Assembly (NCBI GenBank): GCA_030770535.1
Contig: JASVEC010000018.1
Coordinates: forward strand, 558,001 to 622,000
Reading direction: 5' to 3'
DNA length: 64,000 bases
Source: Batkoa obscura
Lineage: Eukaryota > Entomophthoromycota > Entomophthoromycetes > Entomophthorales > Batkoaceae
How positions within the stretch are numbered: position 1 is the first letter of the stretch; the number at the start of each line of letters is the position of its first letter. Both the position numbers and the translations under genes were made by a program. Under the pieces are notes generated by a model. That model saw only the letters and a program-made list of their open reading frames with translations. It had not been told where the DNA came from and made no database searches. This document shows, in pieces, positions 23,202 to 34,621 of the stretch.

Positions 23202-24566
23202 ATGGCAGCAAGAGAAGAAGATTTTGGAATGAAACTAGAAACGGATCAAAATAAAGAAATAGAAAATTATGAATTATATAGCGTCAATCAACGTAGATTT
23301 TATTTAGCAATTGTAGCCTTTGCAGGTTTAATGGCACCTATGTCTGCTACCATGTTCTTTCCTGCCTTAATACAAATTAAAGAAGATTTCCAAACAACTG
23401 ATACATTAATTGATCTTACTGTATCTATTTTTGTATTTGTATTAGCCATTGCTCCATTAGTTTGGGGTACATGTGCTGATTTATATGGCCGTAGATGGGT
23501 ATATATCACTGCTCAAGTAATATTTGCATTATCATGCGTTGGTTGTGGTTTGTCGCCAAATATTGCTGTATTTCTTCTCATGAGGGTATTCCAAGGTATT
23601 GGTTCCTCAGCAACCATAGTGCTTGGGATCGGTACTATAAGTGACATTTATCCACGAGACCAAAGAGGAACGGCATTTGGTTTATTTTTTGTTGGTCCAT
23701 TGATCGGACCTATTATCGGACCTATTATCGGAGGTTTCTTAGCACAATATTTGGGGTGGAGATCGATCTTTTGGTTAATGATAGGATTATCAGGAGCTAT
23801 ATTAATTATTATGATTGTATTTTTGAAAGAAACAATGGCTGAAAGTAGAATGGAACCATTTCCAGTTAAAATAAGCTTTTTTCCATTTTCATTCAAATTT
23901 AATGGCATGTTATTTAATCCCTTCAAATCTTTGTATTATCTTAGATATATTAACGTTGCATTGGGTTCTTTTTATACTGCTATTATATTTGCCTCTTACT
24001 ATGCAGTTTCTACTTCTCAAAATCGTGCAATGTTTAATAATTATCACTTAACCGCGTCAACCACTGGATTGACTTTTCTTTCTTTAGGCGTGGGTAATAT
24101 TACAGGTTCCATATGTGGAGGAAGGGTGTCGGATTTATTATTAAAACGAGCTATTAAGAGGTCAAAAGACAATAAAGCTCACCCTGAAATAAGACTGTAT
24201 TCCTCTTTTATTGGCGCAATATCTATATTAATTGGACTGGGGTTAAATGGGTGGTTTATTCAATATCAATTTCATTTGGGTTTAGTTCTATTCGCTCAAT
24301 TTTTAATCGGATTTGGTATGACATATGCTTTTGGATGTACCTCAACCTATCTAATTGACTTATACCCAAGGTTTGCTGCTTCAATTACATCAGCTTCAAA
24401 TTCTATACGTATGATAGCATCGGGTATTATTGTTACTCTTAATTCGATCATTTTGGATAAATTAGATTATGGTTGGACATTTACAATGTTTGCATTTATG
24501 CATGGGGTTGGAATTGCTATCTTAGTTGTATTAATAGCGTTTAGTTCAAAGTTTACACATTCGTGA
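23202..24566 (+). CDS. MFS drug:H+ antiporter, DHA1 family
   Basis: Single exon, 454 residues, about 12 membrane helices. The N-terminal half has the MFS loop signature GTCADLYGRRWVY after helix 2 and MRVFQGIGSSATIVLG in helix 4. Antiporter motif C in helix 5 reads GPLIGPIIGPIIGGFLA, followed by LGWRSIFWLMIG. These are typical of fungal DHA1 (Qdr/Flr/Tpo-like) multidrug exporters, which pump small toxic molecules or polyamines out of the cell using the proton gradient. Motif C carries one extra GPII unit, encoded by a tandem 12-bp repeat at about 23700-23735. The central cytosolic loop (about residues 205-240) is short. The gene stands alone, about 2.6 kb from its left neighbour and 1.7 kb from its right. 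The substrate cannot be predicted. Confidence 0.92.
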   Translation: MAAREEDFGMKLETDQNKEIENYELYSVNQRRFYLAIVAFAGLMAPMSATMFFPALIQIKEDFQTTDTLIDLTVSIFVFVLAIAPLVWGTCADLYGRRWVYITAQVIFALSCVGCGLSPNIAVFLLMRVFQGIGSSATIVLGIGTISDIYPRDQRGTAFGLFFVGPLIGPIIGPIIGGFLAQYLGWRSIFWLMIGLSGAILIIMIVFLKETMAESRMEPFPVKISFFPFSFKFNGMLFNPFKSLYYLRYINVALGSFYTAIIFASYYAVSTSQNRAMFNNYHLTASTTGLTFLSLGVGNITGSICGGRVSDLLLKRAIKRSKDNKAHPEIRLYSSFIGAISILIGLGLNGWFIQYQFHLGLVLFAQFLIGFGMTYAFGCTSTYLIDLYPRFAASITSASNSIRMIASGIIVTLNSIILDKLDYGWTFTMFAFMHGVGIAILVVLIAFSSKFTHS

Positions 24567-26311
24567 TAAAGAAATTTAATAAACTAAAAACAATAAAAAA
24601 TTATTTATTTTTGATTTATTTTTAATATGACTAATGACAGTAAAATCTATTACTATATTAGAACATCATACTATCATAGGGTACACTATATTAGACTCAA
24701 ATATTTACGAGGAAATATGAAGATAGTTGCTTGGTTTATTGAGTGGAGGGTGAACCGGGGTTTCAAGATGGCTTTAAGTAATTAAAATAGAGAATGTAAA
24801 AATGAAGACAATTTGAAGATGGACTAATTAGTTTATAGTTGACTTTATGACATTCTTATGATTTGTTTTTATTAAAACACAAAATTTCAGTCATTAGTAT
24901 AAAAAAATAAAAGCAAAAAGCATTTCCAAAATTCCCTTTAGAATTTATTTAAACATTTGATTTTATTTATTTATTATGCTTTGATAAAATATATTAGGTA
25001 TGTTAAGGCTTATTATTTATATTGCGCTATTGCTGTAAAATTTCAAGCAGTTATTATATTTTAAGGTATCTAATTGTTATAAGTAAGCGAATTTAAGTTT
25101 TAAAAAAATATCATTGTTAAAAATTTATTAGCATTAAGCTCTAAAGCATACAATAGCCGTATAAATTTATATAATAATCATTATATGTGGATGCATTTTT
25201 GTGTTAAGAATTTTACTAACAAATTTTCCACTTAAATAGTGCTTAAAAAATGGAAAAAGTAACGAAGTCAAAAAAACACTCCCATATATTTTAAAAAAAA
25301 GTTTCATAAAAGTTTTGTTGTCCTAATGGTTTAGTATGAGTAATTCTAATATTTATAGTATTTCTAGTAAAAACAAACTGTACAAATGTCAACAATATAG
25401 TATCAATTCAATTATATAGTTTTTCAACCTATTTCTTCATTTTATTATGGTTATAGTTACCTTAAAAACTATTGTAAAACTCGTACTACCCTGTAAACGA
25501 CTTAAAGTGCGAAGCTAGCAAAGGTGTCAGATTGATTTAAATCGTGACCTTGTACAAATTTACTAACAAAATAAGCTGTTGGTTTTACAGTTAATTATTA
25601 ACAAGCAAATTAGTAGCATAACTCATGTGAATAACTAAGAGTACCTTTAAACACGATAGATGTAATCTTCAAAGCAAGTGGATCATAAAGCAAATCAAAA
25701 ATGTGCAGTAATTAATCTTAAATAAAGGAATGGCTTTTTCGTTTTGGTATTTTATCATTTTCTGCATAGCTTGGAACATGAAATTCAAAAAAACATGTCT
25801 ATAAGGCTAGTTAAATGGTTATTATTTATAAATGAGTTCTAATACCAACAATATACCTAAAAATATATTTCATAGTTACTGATATATCAAAAAGATATTC
25901 AATAGTAGTATATGCAGCATTTTTTTAATTCGGATTTTGATTTTACTTGGAAATAAATTTTTGTCTACTAGTTTTATAATCTAAAAGACCTCTCTTTATA
26001 AACATTTAATATCGTAATATCTTATTTTTATTTTAGAACATTAAATTATATAAACATTTTTCATGACTTATAAGAAATCAATCACGATACAACTTTGTTT
26101 ATTATAATACCTATTGTTAATATAGCATAAAGTCTTAGTTTTAAAAAAGATGGAAATATAAAGAATTTCAAATAAAAATTTACTCCCTGAAAATGGTTAT
26201 TATTAAAGTAAAATGAAATAAAGCACTATTCTAAGGCAAAGCAGTCGTAGAAAAATTTAAAAGTAATTGTATAAGGAATAAAAATATAAATCCAAATTAG
26301 TACATTGTTAG
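24567..26311. other. 1.7-kb gene-free region with one repeat copy
   Basis: A/T-rich sequence between the DHA1 stop and the DEF1 3' end. The only recognisable element is the palindromic repeat at 25182-25288. A short tRNA-like A-box string follows at about 25316-25350, too degraded to call. No credible protein gene. Confidence 0.6.
25182..25288 (+). repeat. Dispersed palindromic repeat, copy 7
   Basis: Plus orientation, about 107 bp, from TATATGTGGATGCATTTTTG through TTAAATAGTGCTTAAAAAATG to CACTCCCATATA. The centre has one CpG-type change (AGCGCT to AGTGCT). Confidence 0.88.
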
Positions 26312-29184
26312 CTAGCCAGACCAGTTGTTAGGATAGCGTGTATTAGCATTATTATGGTAGTGTTGCTGTTGCTGAGGGTGAGGGGCGTGGTTTTGATGAT
26401 ATGGAGGAATATGTTGAAGATGAGGAGGGACAGGTTGTTGATTAGGATATCCAAACATTTGGTTTTGTTGAGGGTAGTATGGGTGTGGATAATAAACAGA
26501 TCCATCGTTAGGTACTCCTTGAGGTTGATATGGCATTCCACCGTATGGAAAGCCACCGTAACCCATTGGTGGCATTGGTTGAGGTGGGTGGGATGCTTCG
26601 CTACCACCTTGTTCAAATCCTTTGCCTTTTGTCTTATCATATGCATTATTTTGACCTAAAAAATATTAATATATTAACATATATATACTAAACCTAGATT
26701 ACCTTGGAAGTTTTGATTATATGCATTAGGTTCTTGAGATGTATTGGATTGATTTTGGTTAAATCCATTTCCGTTTTCTTCATAATTTCCTAGAGACTTT
26801 TGTGCAAATTGAAGGGTATAGTTATTCCCATGCATATATGGGTTATAATGGCCGGGTGGATAGTTGTATTGGCCATAATATGGCATATAATTATTTTGAC
26901 CTTGTGGCATACCCTGATTAAGCATATGTGGCGGATGCATACCATGGAGATGAGGTTGGGGAAGGTATCCAGGATAATGGATGAAATGAGTTGGATGCAT
27001 TGGATTTTCTTGTGGATTACCTTGTGGATTACCTTGTGGATTACCTTGTGGATTACCTTGTGGATTACCTTGTGGATTACCTTGTGGATTACCTTGTTGG
27101 TTGACTTGTGGGTTACTTTGATGTGGGCCCTCTGGGTTGCCTTGTGGACCTTGAGGTTGATGGTTTTGAGTCTGGGCATTTTGCGTTTGGGGCGTTTCAG
27201 TAAATGTTTGATCCTAAAATTGCATTAATATTGATTGACTCGTTTAAATAAAAAAGTTACATTAGATTTAGGTTCTATGTCACCATTTTTATCTGTTAGA
27301 GTAGCATCGTTTTGATGGCCATTTTCATTGGCTTCGATGTTCTGTTTAGATACTTCTTCGTTGGATACATGTTGAGGTTGCTGTTCGTTAGTTGCGTTAT
27401 AACTATTTGCTGTGAAACTAGCTTGCCTAGCTGGAGCTACAGGTCTACTATTACCACGGGCTGGGTTTGGAATCCCTGGTGGGCCGCCAACCGGGAGGCC
27501 AGGTGGAGGTACTTTACCAGAGCCTGCCGAGGCAATTCCAGGTGGACCTTGCTTAACTGAAGTGTCAGGTGACTTTAGTGTTTCGGGAGTTCTACAAAAA
27601 TTAGAATAAATAAATAAATGAATACAACTGTATATTACTTTGGATATTCGTTGTCTTGTCTAGTTTCTTGGGTATTGCCAGAATCGTGGTTATCAACTCT
27701 ATCGAATTTATCAAGTTTATCACTAGCGTCACTTATTCTAGAGGCAACAGACTTATTAAGGACAACCCCACTCTCACTACCGCGAGACGATGAGTTTGAA
27801 TGTTGGTCTCCGTTAGACAAATGATTAGTTGTGTCGTTTCCGATGGTAGCTTTTTCCTCGAGCATAGATGCCATAACCTCATCTAAGCAAATTTCACCTC
27901 CGTTTGAAGTGTTCTTACTAAGATCTATTTCCCTTAGTGGTAAAGGTTCTTCAGCGTTTTTATCTGAGCTTTGAATTTTATTATTTACACTTTCTTGCTC
28001 TGAGGTTTCCTTAGATTCTTTTTCATTAGTTTCACTCTCGTCTGATTTTACTTTCGTTACTTTCGTTACTTTCGTTACTTTCGTTACTTTTGTTCCTTTT
28101 GTTACTTTTGTTACTTTTGCTCCTTCATTGATTGGTTTCTTTTCTTCAGTAGTTGATGATTCAACCAAACCTTGTTTGCCTTCTTCCTTGTCTTGCCCAT
28201 TTGTTACTACCTCAGATTCTGGTTTAGGTTTAGGTTTAGGTTTCTGTGAGCGACTATAATTCGAATTAAAAAAGTGCTTTTATCTACTTAAAGTTTTATA
28301 CTTACCTTGCTATTTTAGCCCATGAATTTTCAGGAATGGGGTTTGCTTCCTTTTTAACTGCTGTTTCTGACTTTCCATTTGTTGTTGGCCATTCTGATTC
28401 ATCATTCAAATCGTTTATATTAGAACTGTTATTCTCTGAGGAATTTGGTTGCCTAGTATGTTTATTTGACGTAACATCTGAGTTTTCTTGACCTGAACTT
28501 GATGTCCTTATCGCGGTTGGTTTACTATTGGCTGTATCTCTTTTGGATGCTGCTTTAGCAATTCTTGATGCCCATGTACTTGCGGGAGGTGTATTTTGAA
28601 CCTTTGTTGAAGAACTATTTGCTTCCTTTTGACCAGAATCACTCGCTCCTTGTTCGGATGGTGTGAGTGTGCCTTCATCATTTATTCGGTAGGTGCTTTT
28701 TGCTGATTTACGCTCAGATTCACTTATAGGAGCTAAAATAAATTAGTATGACAAGTTTTTAAAAATAAATATAGTACTTTTTGTATTTTTGAAATTCTTT
28801 TGGTTTATTGAACCTTTGCCTTTCTTAGATTCTTGTGAGCGGACTATTTTAGTAGGGATTTCTTCAGCTGGTTCTGTGAAGCTTTCTTTTTTAGGCTTGC
28901 GGGTTTTGACCTCACCCCATTGAGTAGCGAATCCTAAAATATTAATAACTAAACATTTAAAAGCAATATTAAATACCTTCTGAAATGCGAGAAACAGCAA
29001 GTTCAAAGTCTCCTTGAGTGTCTTGAAGCGTATATAAAAGGTCCTCATCAGACCAATCTGGGAATATTTCGTTTAATGAGGCTAAAATTTGAGAGTAGCG
29101 AGCACGTAATAAAGTGATTTCATCTGACTCGTCTCTTAATTTTCTAGGATAATAGTTCCGTTGACTTCTGGCGCGATGAGACAT
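26312..29184 (-). CDS. DEF1: RNA polymerase II degradation factor Def1-like, CUE domain plus Q/P-rich tail
   Basis: Seven exons (29184-28977, 28933-28778, 28732-28306, 28253-27639, 27591-27261, 27213-26703, 26655-26312), 863 residues. Residues about 20-70 form a CUE ubiquitin-binding domain: RYSQILASLNEIFPDWSDED and LLYTLQDTQGDFELAVSRIS. After splicing it continues EGFATQWGEVKTRKPKKESF, which matches the segment right after the CUE domain in yeast Def1 (TRWDEVKKPAKKE). Def1 brings Elongin-Cullin ligase to stalled polymerase II, and its Q-rich C-terminus is removed to allow nuclear entry. Here too the rest is disordered: S/T/E/K-rich, then P/Q/N/Y/H-rich. It includes a (KVT)n run and a (GNPQ)7 run. 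Exon 2 ends at a weak donor (GTACTA). Fast divergence outside the CUE region is normal for the family. Confidence 0.85.
27008..27097 (-). repeat. In-gene 12-bp minisatellite encoding (GNPQ)7
   Basis: The plus-strand unit TTGTGGATTACC repeats about seven times with almost no variation, inside exon 6 of DEF1. The near-perfect identity suggests recent expansion, and the repeat number may vary between strains. Confidence 0.9.
28046..28122 (-). repeat. In-gene 9-bp repeat encoding (KVT)n
   Basis: The plus-strand unit TTTCGTTAC is repeated inside DEF1 exon 4. On its right it drifts to TTTTGTTAC and TTTTGTTCC. It encodes alternating Lys-Val-Thr within the disordered region. Confidence 0.85.
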
Positions 29185-30121
29185 TGTTATTATATTTATT
29201 TTATTTTATATCAGTTGTTTTATATTCCCAAGGTTAGGTAATGAATTGTTTTCACTGTTATAGATCTTAAAAAATTTTCAATCTTTCCCTCCACTTTTTA
29301 TGTTGAGTCATAACATTCTCCTATTGGGTGAAAGCACTTGTAGTAAAATGGATAAAGCAGATTTGATTCAAAGAAGGCTGCATTTTATTGGTTCAAAGCA
29401 ACCAAGCTATTCATTATTGGCTTAGGCTGAGTGAAACAACCTCATCAAAATGTAAACCAACCAATCTCATTTGATGTGGAATGCTTTTATACTGTTTTTA
29501 CATTAGGATCTCTCCGCAATAGATGTAACTAAATTAAGTATTTTATGATTCTTTATGGGATTACTTAATTCCCCGAATTTAATATACTATATAAGATTAG
29601 TTATTACACAAGTATATTCAAATCAAAGAGATTCATACTGTAAATTAAGTCAACATCTTAGCATACAAATATCACTTATTTTATGAATTATCGTATAAAA
29701 AGTATAGTATGAGGCATATGATAATAAGATATCCTTTTATTTTTTGCTTAACTAAATTGATTCTACTTTAATATCAGGTGGTTTATTTGAATTCATAATA
29801 CGTTTATAATACTTTCGACGATATAATGTATATTATAGGTTACATATTCTGTTTAAAGTCGAATTTTAATGGGCTAAAGTGCTGTTTTAAAATGTTTACA
29901 TGTAGTTTTTCTATTTAGCCTTAATTTTATAATAAAAAGTCTAGTATTTATTGATCGCAATATTTTTATCACAATAGAATATTTCAACAAAGAGGTTAAT
30001 CTCAAAAACATTAAATATTGAAGCAATATAATAATAGATGTTATTATATCATGTAGTACAATTAAACTTTATTTTTCAGTAACGGTGCTATATACAAAAA
30101 ATCAAAATTAACAAAAATTAC

Positions 30122-30226
30122 TATATGGGGGTGTTTTTTTGACTTCATCACTTTTTCCATCTTTTAAGCGCTATGAGTGGAAAAACTGTTGGTAAAATTC
30201 TTAACATAAAAAACACCTCCATATGG
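30122..30226 (-). repeat. Dispersed palindromic repeat, copy 8 (left of an inverted pair)
   Basis: Minus orientation, about 105 bp: TATATGGGGGTG through TTTTAAGCGCTATGAGTGG to ACACCTCCATAT. A few bases are missing beside the centre (CTATGAGTGG instead of CTATTTGAGTGG). Its right end overlaps the left end of copy 9. Confidence 0.9.
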
Positions 30227-30330
30227 GGATGTATTCTTGTGTTTAAGAATTTTACTAACAAATTTTCCGCTCAAATAGCGCTTAAAAGGTGGAAAAAGTA
30301 ATGAAATCAAAAAAAGCATTCCCATATATA
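30221..30330 (+). repeat. Dispersed palindromic repeat, copy 9 (right of an inverted pair)
   Basis: Plus orientation, about 110 bp: ATATGGGGATGTATTCTTG through CTCAAATAGCGCTTAAAAGG to CATTCCCATATATA. It shares ATATGG with copy 8, so the pair makes a roughly 209-bp composite palindrome. Confidence 0.9.
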
Positions 30331-30994
30331 GTTTTATATCAAATTAAAATAAAGCATTTAAAATACTATATATAAAGGAAAAACACCTTATAATGAAGTA
30401 GAAACGCTACATACATATTAACATTCCAATAAGTTAAAGTTATAAAACTGATATCACAATCTAAAATTTATTATACGAAAAATATGAAAAAATACAAAAA
30501 ACATGCTATTTCCAGAGCAAGTGTTAAACCTTTTTAAAGCTTGTAAACTCAGCTTATCTAGTTCACTTTTAGCAACTAATCTATTATTAATTTTTAATCA
30601 GCTTTTCATAGCTGCGAATCATCGCAGCACTTTGTAGTCCTAACGAATTTAATTGGGAGTAATTTAGCTTAGTTCAGCTGCGATTTAAAAGAACCAATTA
30701 TTTTAAGTGGATGGCTAAGTTTTCAAATGGGAAGAGAGTGTCAGGTTGGAGTATTTAAACAAACTAGATATTGTTTTTTATACTTAAATAGCTCACAAAT
30801 ATTTTTATATAAAAATATTGGGGCTACTTCGTTAAAGGTATTAACCTATTTTATTACACGGTGTTGTTAAGATATTAGTATATCTTATCCTTTTATTTTA
30901 TCATAAAAGTGGATAAAATTTGGAATATAAATATTAACTTTTCAAAAGAGATAGAGAAAAAGAAACCAATATTTATTTAGACTAATAAGTAAAA

Positions 30995-32255
30995 ATGTCA
31001 AACACTGTTGTGGTAATACACTATATTTTGTTTTAAATTTATGCTAAGTTATAAAAGCCTACGGTTTATGGTCATATTATGAAAGAAGTTCTTAATAATG
31101 CCCAAAAGGAGTTTGAAGAAAATGGTATCGATTTAACAGTTTTACAAGAATTAGAAAAGGTACTTTATATCAATTTAATGTTATGATTAAGGCCACTTAA
31201 ATATGTTATTTTACTATTATCACAATATTAAATTAATATTTAGCTCTGGGAGACCAAGTTATCAAACTCAAACGTGGCGGACTTCAATGCCTTTGTACCA
31301 CGAGTTATATCAACTAGCAACCCAGCACCACCTGGACCTGGAGAAGATACCTATTCAAAATATTACGATACTGTAAATTGGCTTAAAACTGAGATATAAG
31401 TTAATAACAATTTATGTTAGATAAGCACCCAAGAGCGTACATACCCTCAAGCAAGTAACTCCACTTCTATAAGCTACAGTAGTCTAATGGAGCCTCACCC
31501 AAATGTAGAAAACTACGCAGCAGCCAATTTAGCAAACTTAGTCAATGTCAATAACACCAGTTCATTTCCTTCTCACAGTAATTCAGCAGTAACTAATGAT
31601 GATTTATTTACTAAACGTAGTGCTCCTGCACCATACAAACCAGATTACCATAATTATTCACAGGATGCTAGTTTCTCGAATAATAACTCTGAATATTATA
31701 AGGACTCAAAACCAACTATTAATAGATTACCACAGTTAGATGGAGCAAACGATTTACCAGGAATGAAAAATGAAAAAAACATTAATGAAGATAAGGTTTC
31801 AAGAGAAGTATGAATGAATATAGTAAGTTTTGTGACAAATTAATTAAATTTATTTTAGGAAGCAGATAAAATTTTAAACAAGAAAATAATGGAAAAGTAT
31901 GGAAACAAAAACTTGAATCAATTAGAGGGAGAGGGTGGTGAAGATGACGAAGAAGATGTATTAATGTTTTTTTAAATTTAAAATTATATTTTAATTTAAT
32001 TAGGATGCAATTAATTCTGATCTAGATGATTCTGAAGAGGATGAAGGAGAAGATGGAGATAAAGATAGTGCTGAACATATTATCCTTTGTCAATACGATA
32101 AAGTATTATAATATTTAATACCATAAAATGATCTAATAGACGTTTAGGTATCACGTACTAAAAACAGATGGAGATGCAATCTTAAAGATGGTATTATTCT
32201 TGTTAATGGAAAAGAATATTTATTCTCTAAAGCTACTGGGGAGTTTCAATGGTAA
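30995..32255 (+). CDS. TOA1: Transcription factor IIA large (alpha/beta) subunit
   Basis: Seven exons (30995-31012, 31058-31159, 31244-31372, 31421-31807, 31859-31957, 32004-32102, 32148-32255), 313 residues; yeast Toa1 has 286. The first exon codes only MSNTVV. The four-helix N-terminus then reads PTVYGHIMKEVLNNAQKEFE, NGIDLTVLQELEK, LWETKLSNSNVADF. A long S/N/P-rich linker leads to an acidic stretch (EGGEDDEED, DLDDSEEDEGEDGD). The conserved C-terminal beta-barrel strand region is HIILCQYDKVSRTKNRWRCN, LKDGIILVNGKEYLFSKATG, EFQW at the very end. TFIIA stabilises TBP on the TATA box. The QYDK...KN+W+...LKDG...Y.FSKA..EW pattern is diagnostic. Confidence 0.96.
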
Positions 32256-32778
32256 CTTAAATACCATTTTTTTATAATGGAGCATCTTTATCACTATTCA
32301 ATATATATTATACTTTAAATCAACTTGGATTTTATTTTTGAAATAAAATTTTTGCTTTTTGAATTAAAATTATTTATCGTTCAATATCTATTTTATTATT
32401 ATATTAGTATTTAAATTGTTAAAAATAATCAATAATTCAATATTATTAATACACATTGTAAGTATGTTTTAAAAATAAAAATAAAAATAAATAAAGTTCT
32501 CAATATGAAGTTCTAATATTTTAATAAAGGTGGTTAAATCTATATTTTACTGTTAAAATCATCGTGGTTTTATCCTCCTCTAATGCAAATTGATCAAGTA
32601 CTAAGGCATAAAAGGCATATTGGCCAATACTATTCTACCATACCTAATTTGTCCAATCAAGCACCAACTTTAACTGACTCTCTTTTGGGCTTTGCAAAGG
32701 TAGCCAATTAAATTAGATCAAAACCCCTTAGCACAAGTTGACTATAAATTGAAATCGGAAATAATTTTTTTAATTAGT
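32256..32778. other. Intergenic region between TFIIA and PRP4
   Basis: About 520 bp, no gene or repeat. A TTTTTTTAATTAG directly before the PRP4 ATG resembles a 3' splice site, so a 5' UTR intron or a missed upstream exon is possible. Confidence 0.5.
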
Positions 32779-34246
<1,468 letters not shown>

Positions 34247-34621
34247 GTTCTAAGTGGTTAATAAGGTTTTTAGTATTATTTAATAAACCCAAATTGTTTA
34301 CTAAATATTTTAAGTATAGTTTTGTTTTTCACTTTCATGGGGAATTATAAGGTTTGGTGACAAGGTTGATAAATGTTATATTTATTTTCTATAACTTAAA
34401 AATTTATTTAATATAACTACTGATATAAATAAATGTAAATTAAATTAAATTAGTATTATTCATTTTGATTTTTTTGGTTAATCTTCAATCATTTCAAATA
34501 ATCAAATAGTAGCTTAACTATGAATCTACCTAATAAGTTAAAGATTAGATTCAATTTGCTATTTTTAAAAATGCTTAAAAACTCAAAAATACTCGAAATT
34601 TGTTTTGTTTTTATATCATCA
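34247..34621. other. PRP4-MSH6 intergenic region
   Basis: 375 bp of A/T-rich DNA holding the PRP4 terminator and MSH6 promoter. An ATG at 34520 is in frame with MSH6 and would add 34 hydrophobic and basic residues. I treat it as leader sequence. Confidence 0.5.

Larger units (their letters stand above)
29185..30994. other. 1.8-kb gene-free region between divergent DEF1 and TFIIA
   Basis: This is the shared upstream region of two genes read outwards. It contains a back-to-back pair of palindromic repeats (30122-30330). About 280 bp further is a 7-bp perfect hairpin GCTGCGA/TCGCAGC (30611-30628). No protein gene is supported. A tRNA-like string with A- and B-box resemblance at about 29332-29405 does not fold. 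Confidence 0.55.

Noticed and set aside
25316-25350. tRNA-like A-box string (TCCTAATGGTTTAGTATGAG)
   Set aside because: No anticodon arm or B box follows, so it is not listed as a tRNA or pseudogene; only mentioned for its position next to a repeat.
26308-27228. Alternative frames overlapping the DEF1 C-terminus
   Set aside because: They arise from tandem repeats and CAA/CCA-rich codons; the DEF1 frame is supported by splicing continuity from the CUE domain.
29332-29405. tRNA-like stretch with A box TAGTAAAATGG and B-box-like GGTTCAAAGC
   Set aside because: Acceptor and anticodon stems do not pair.
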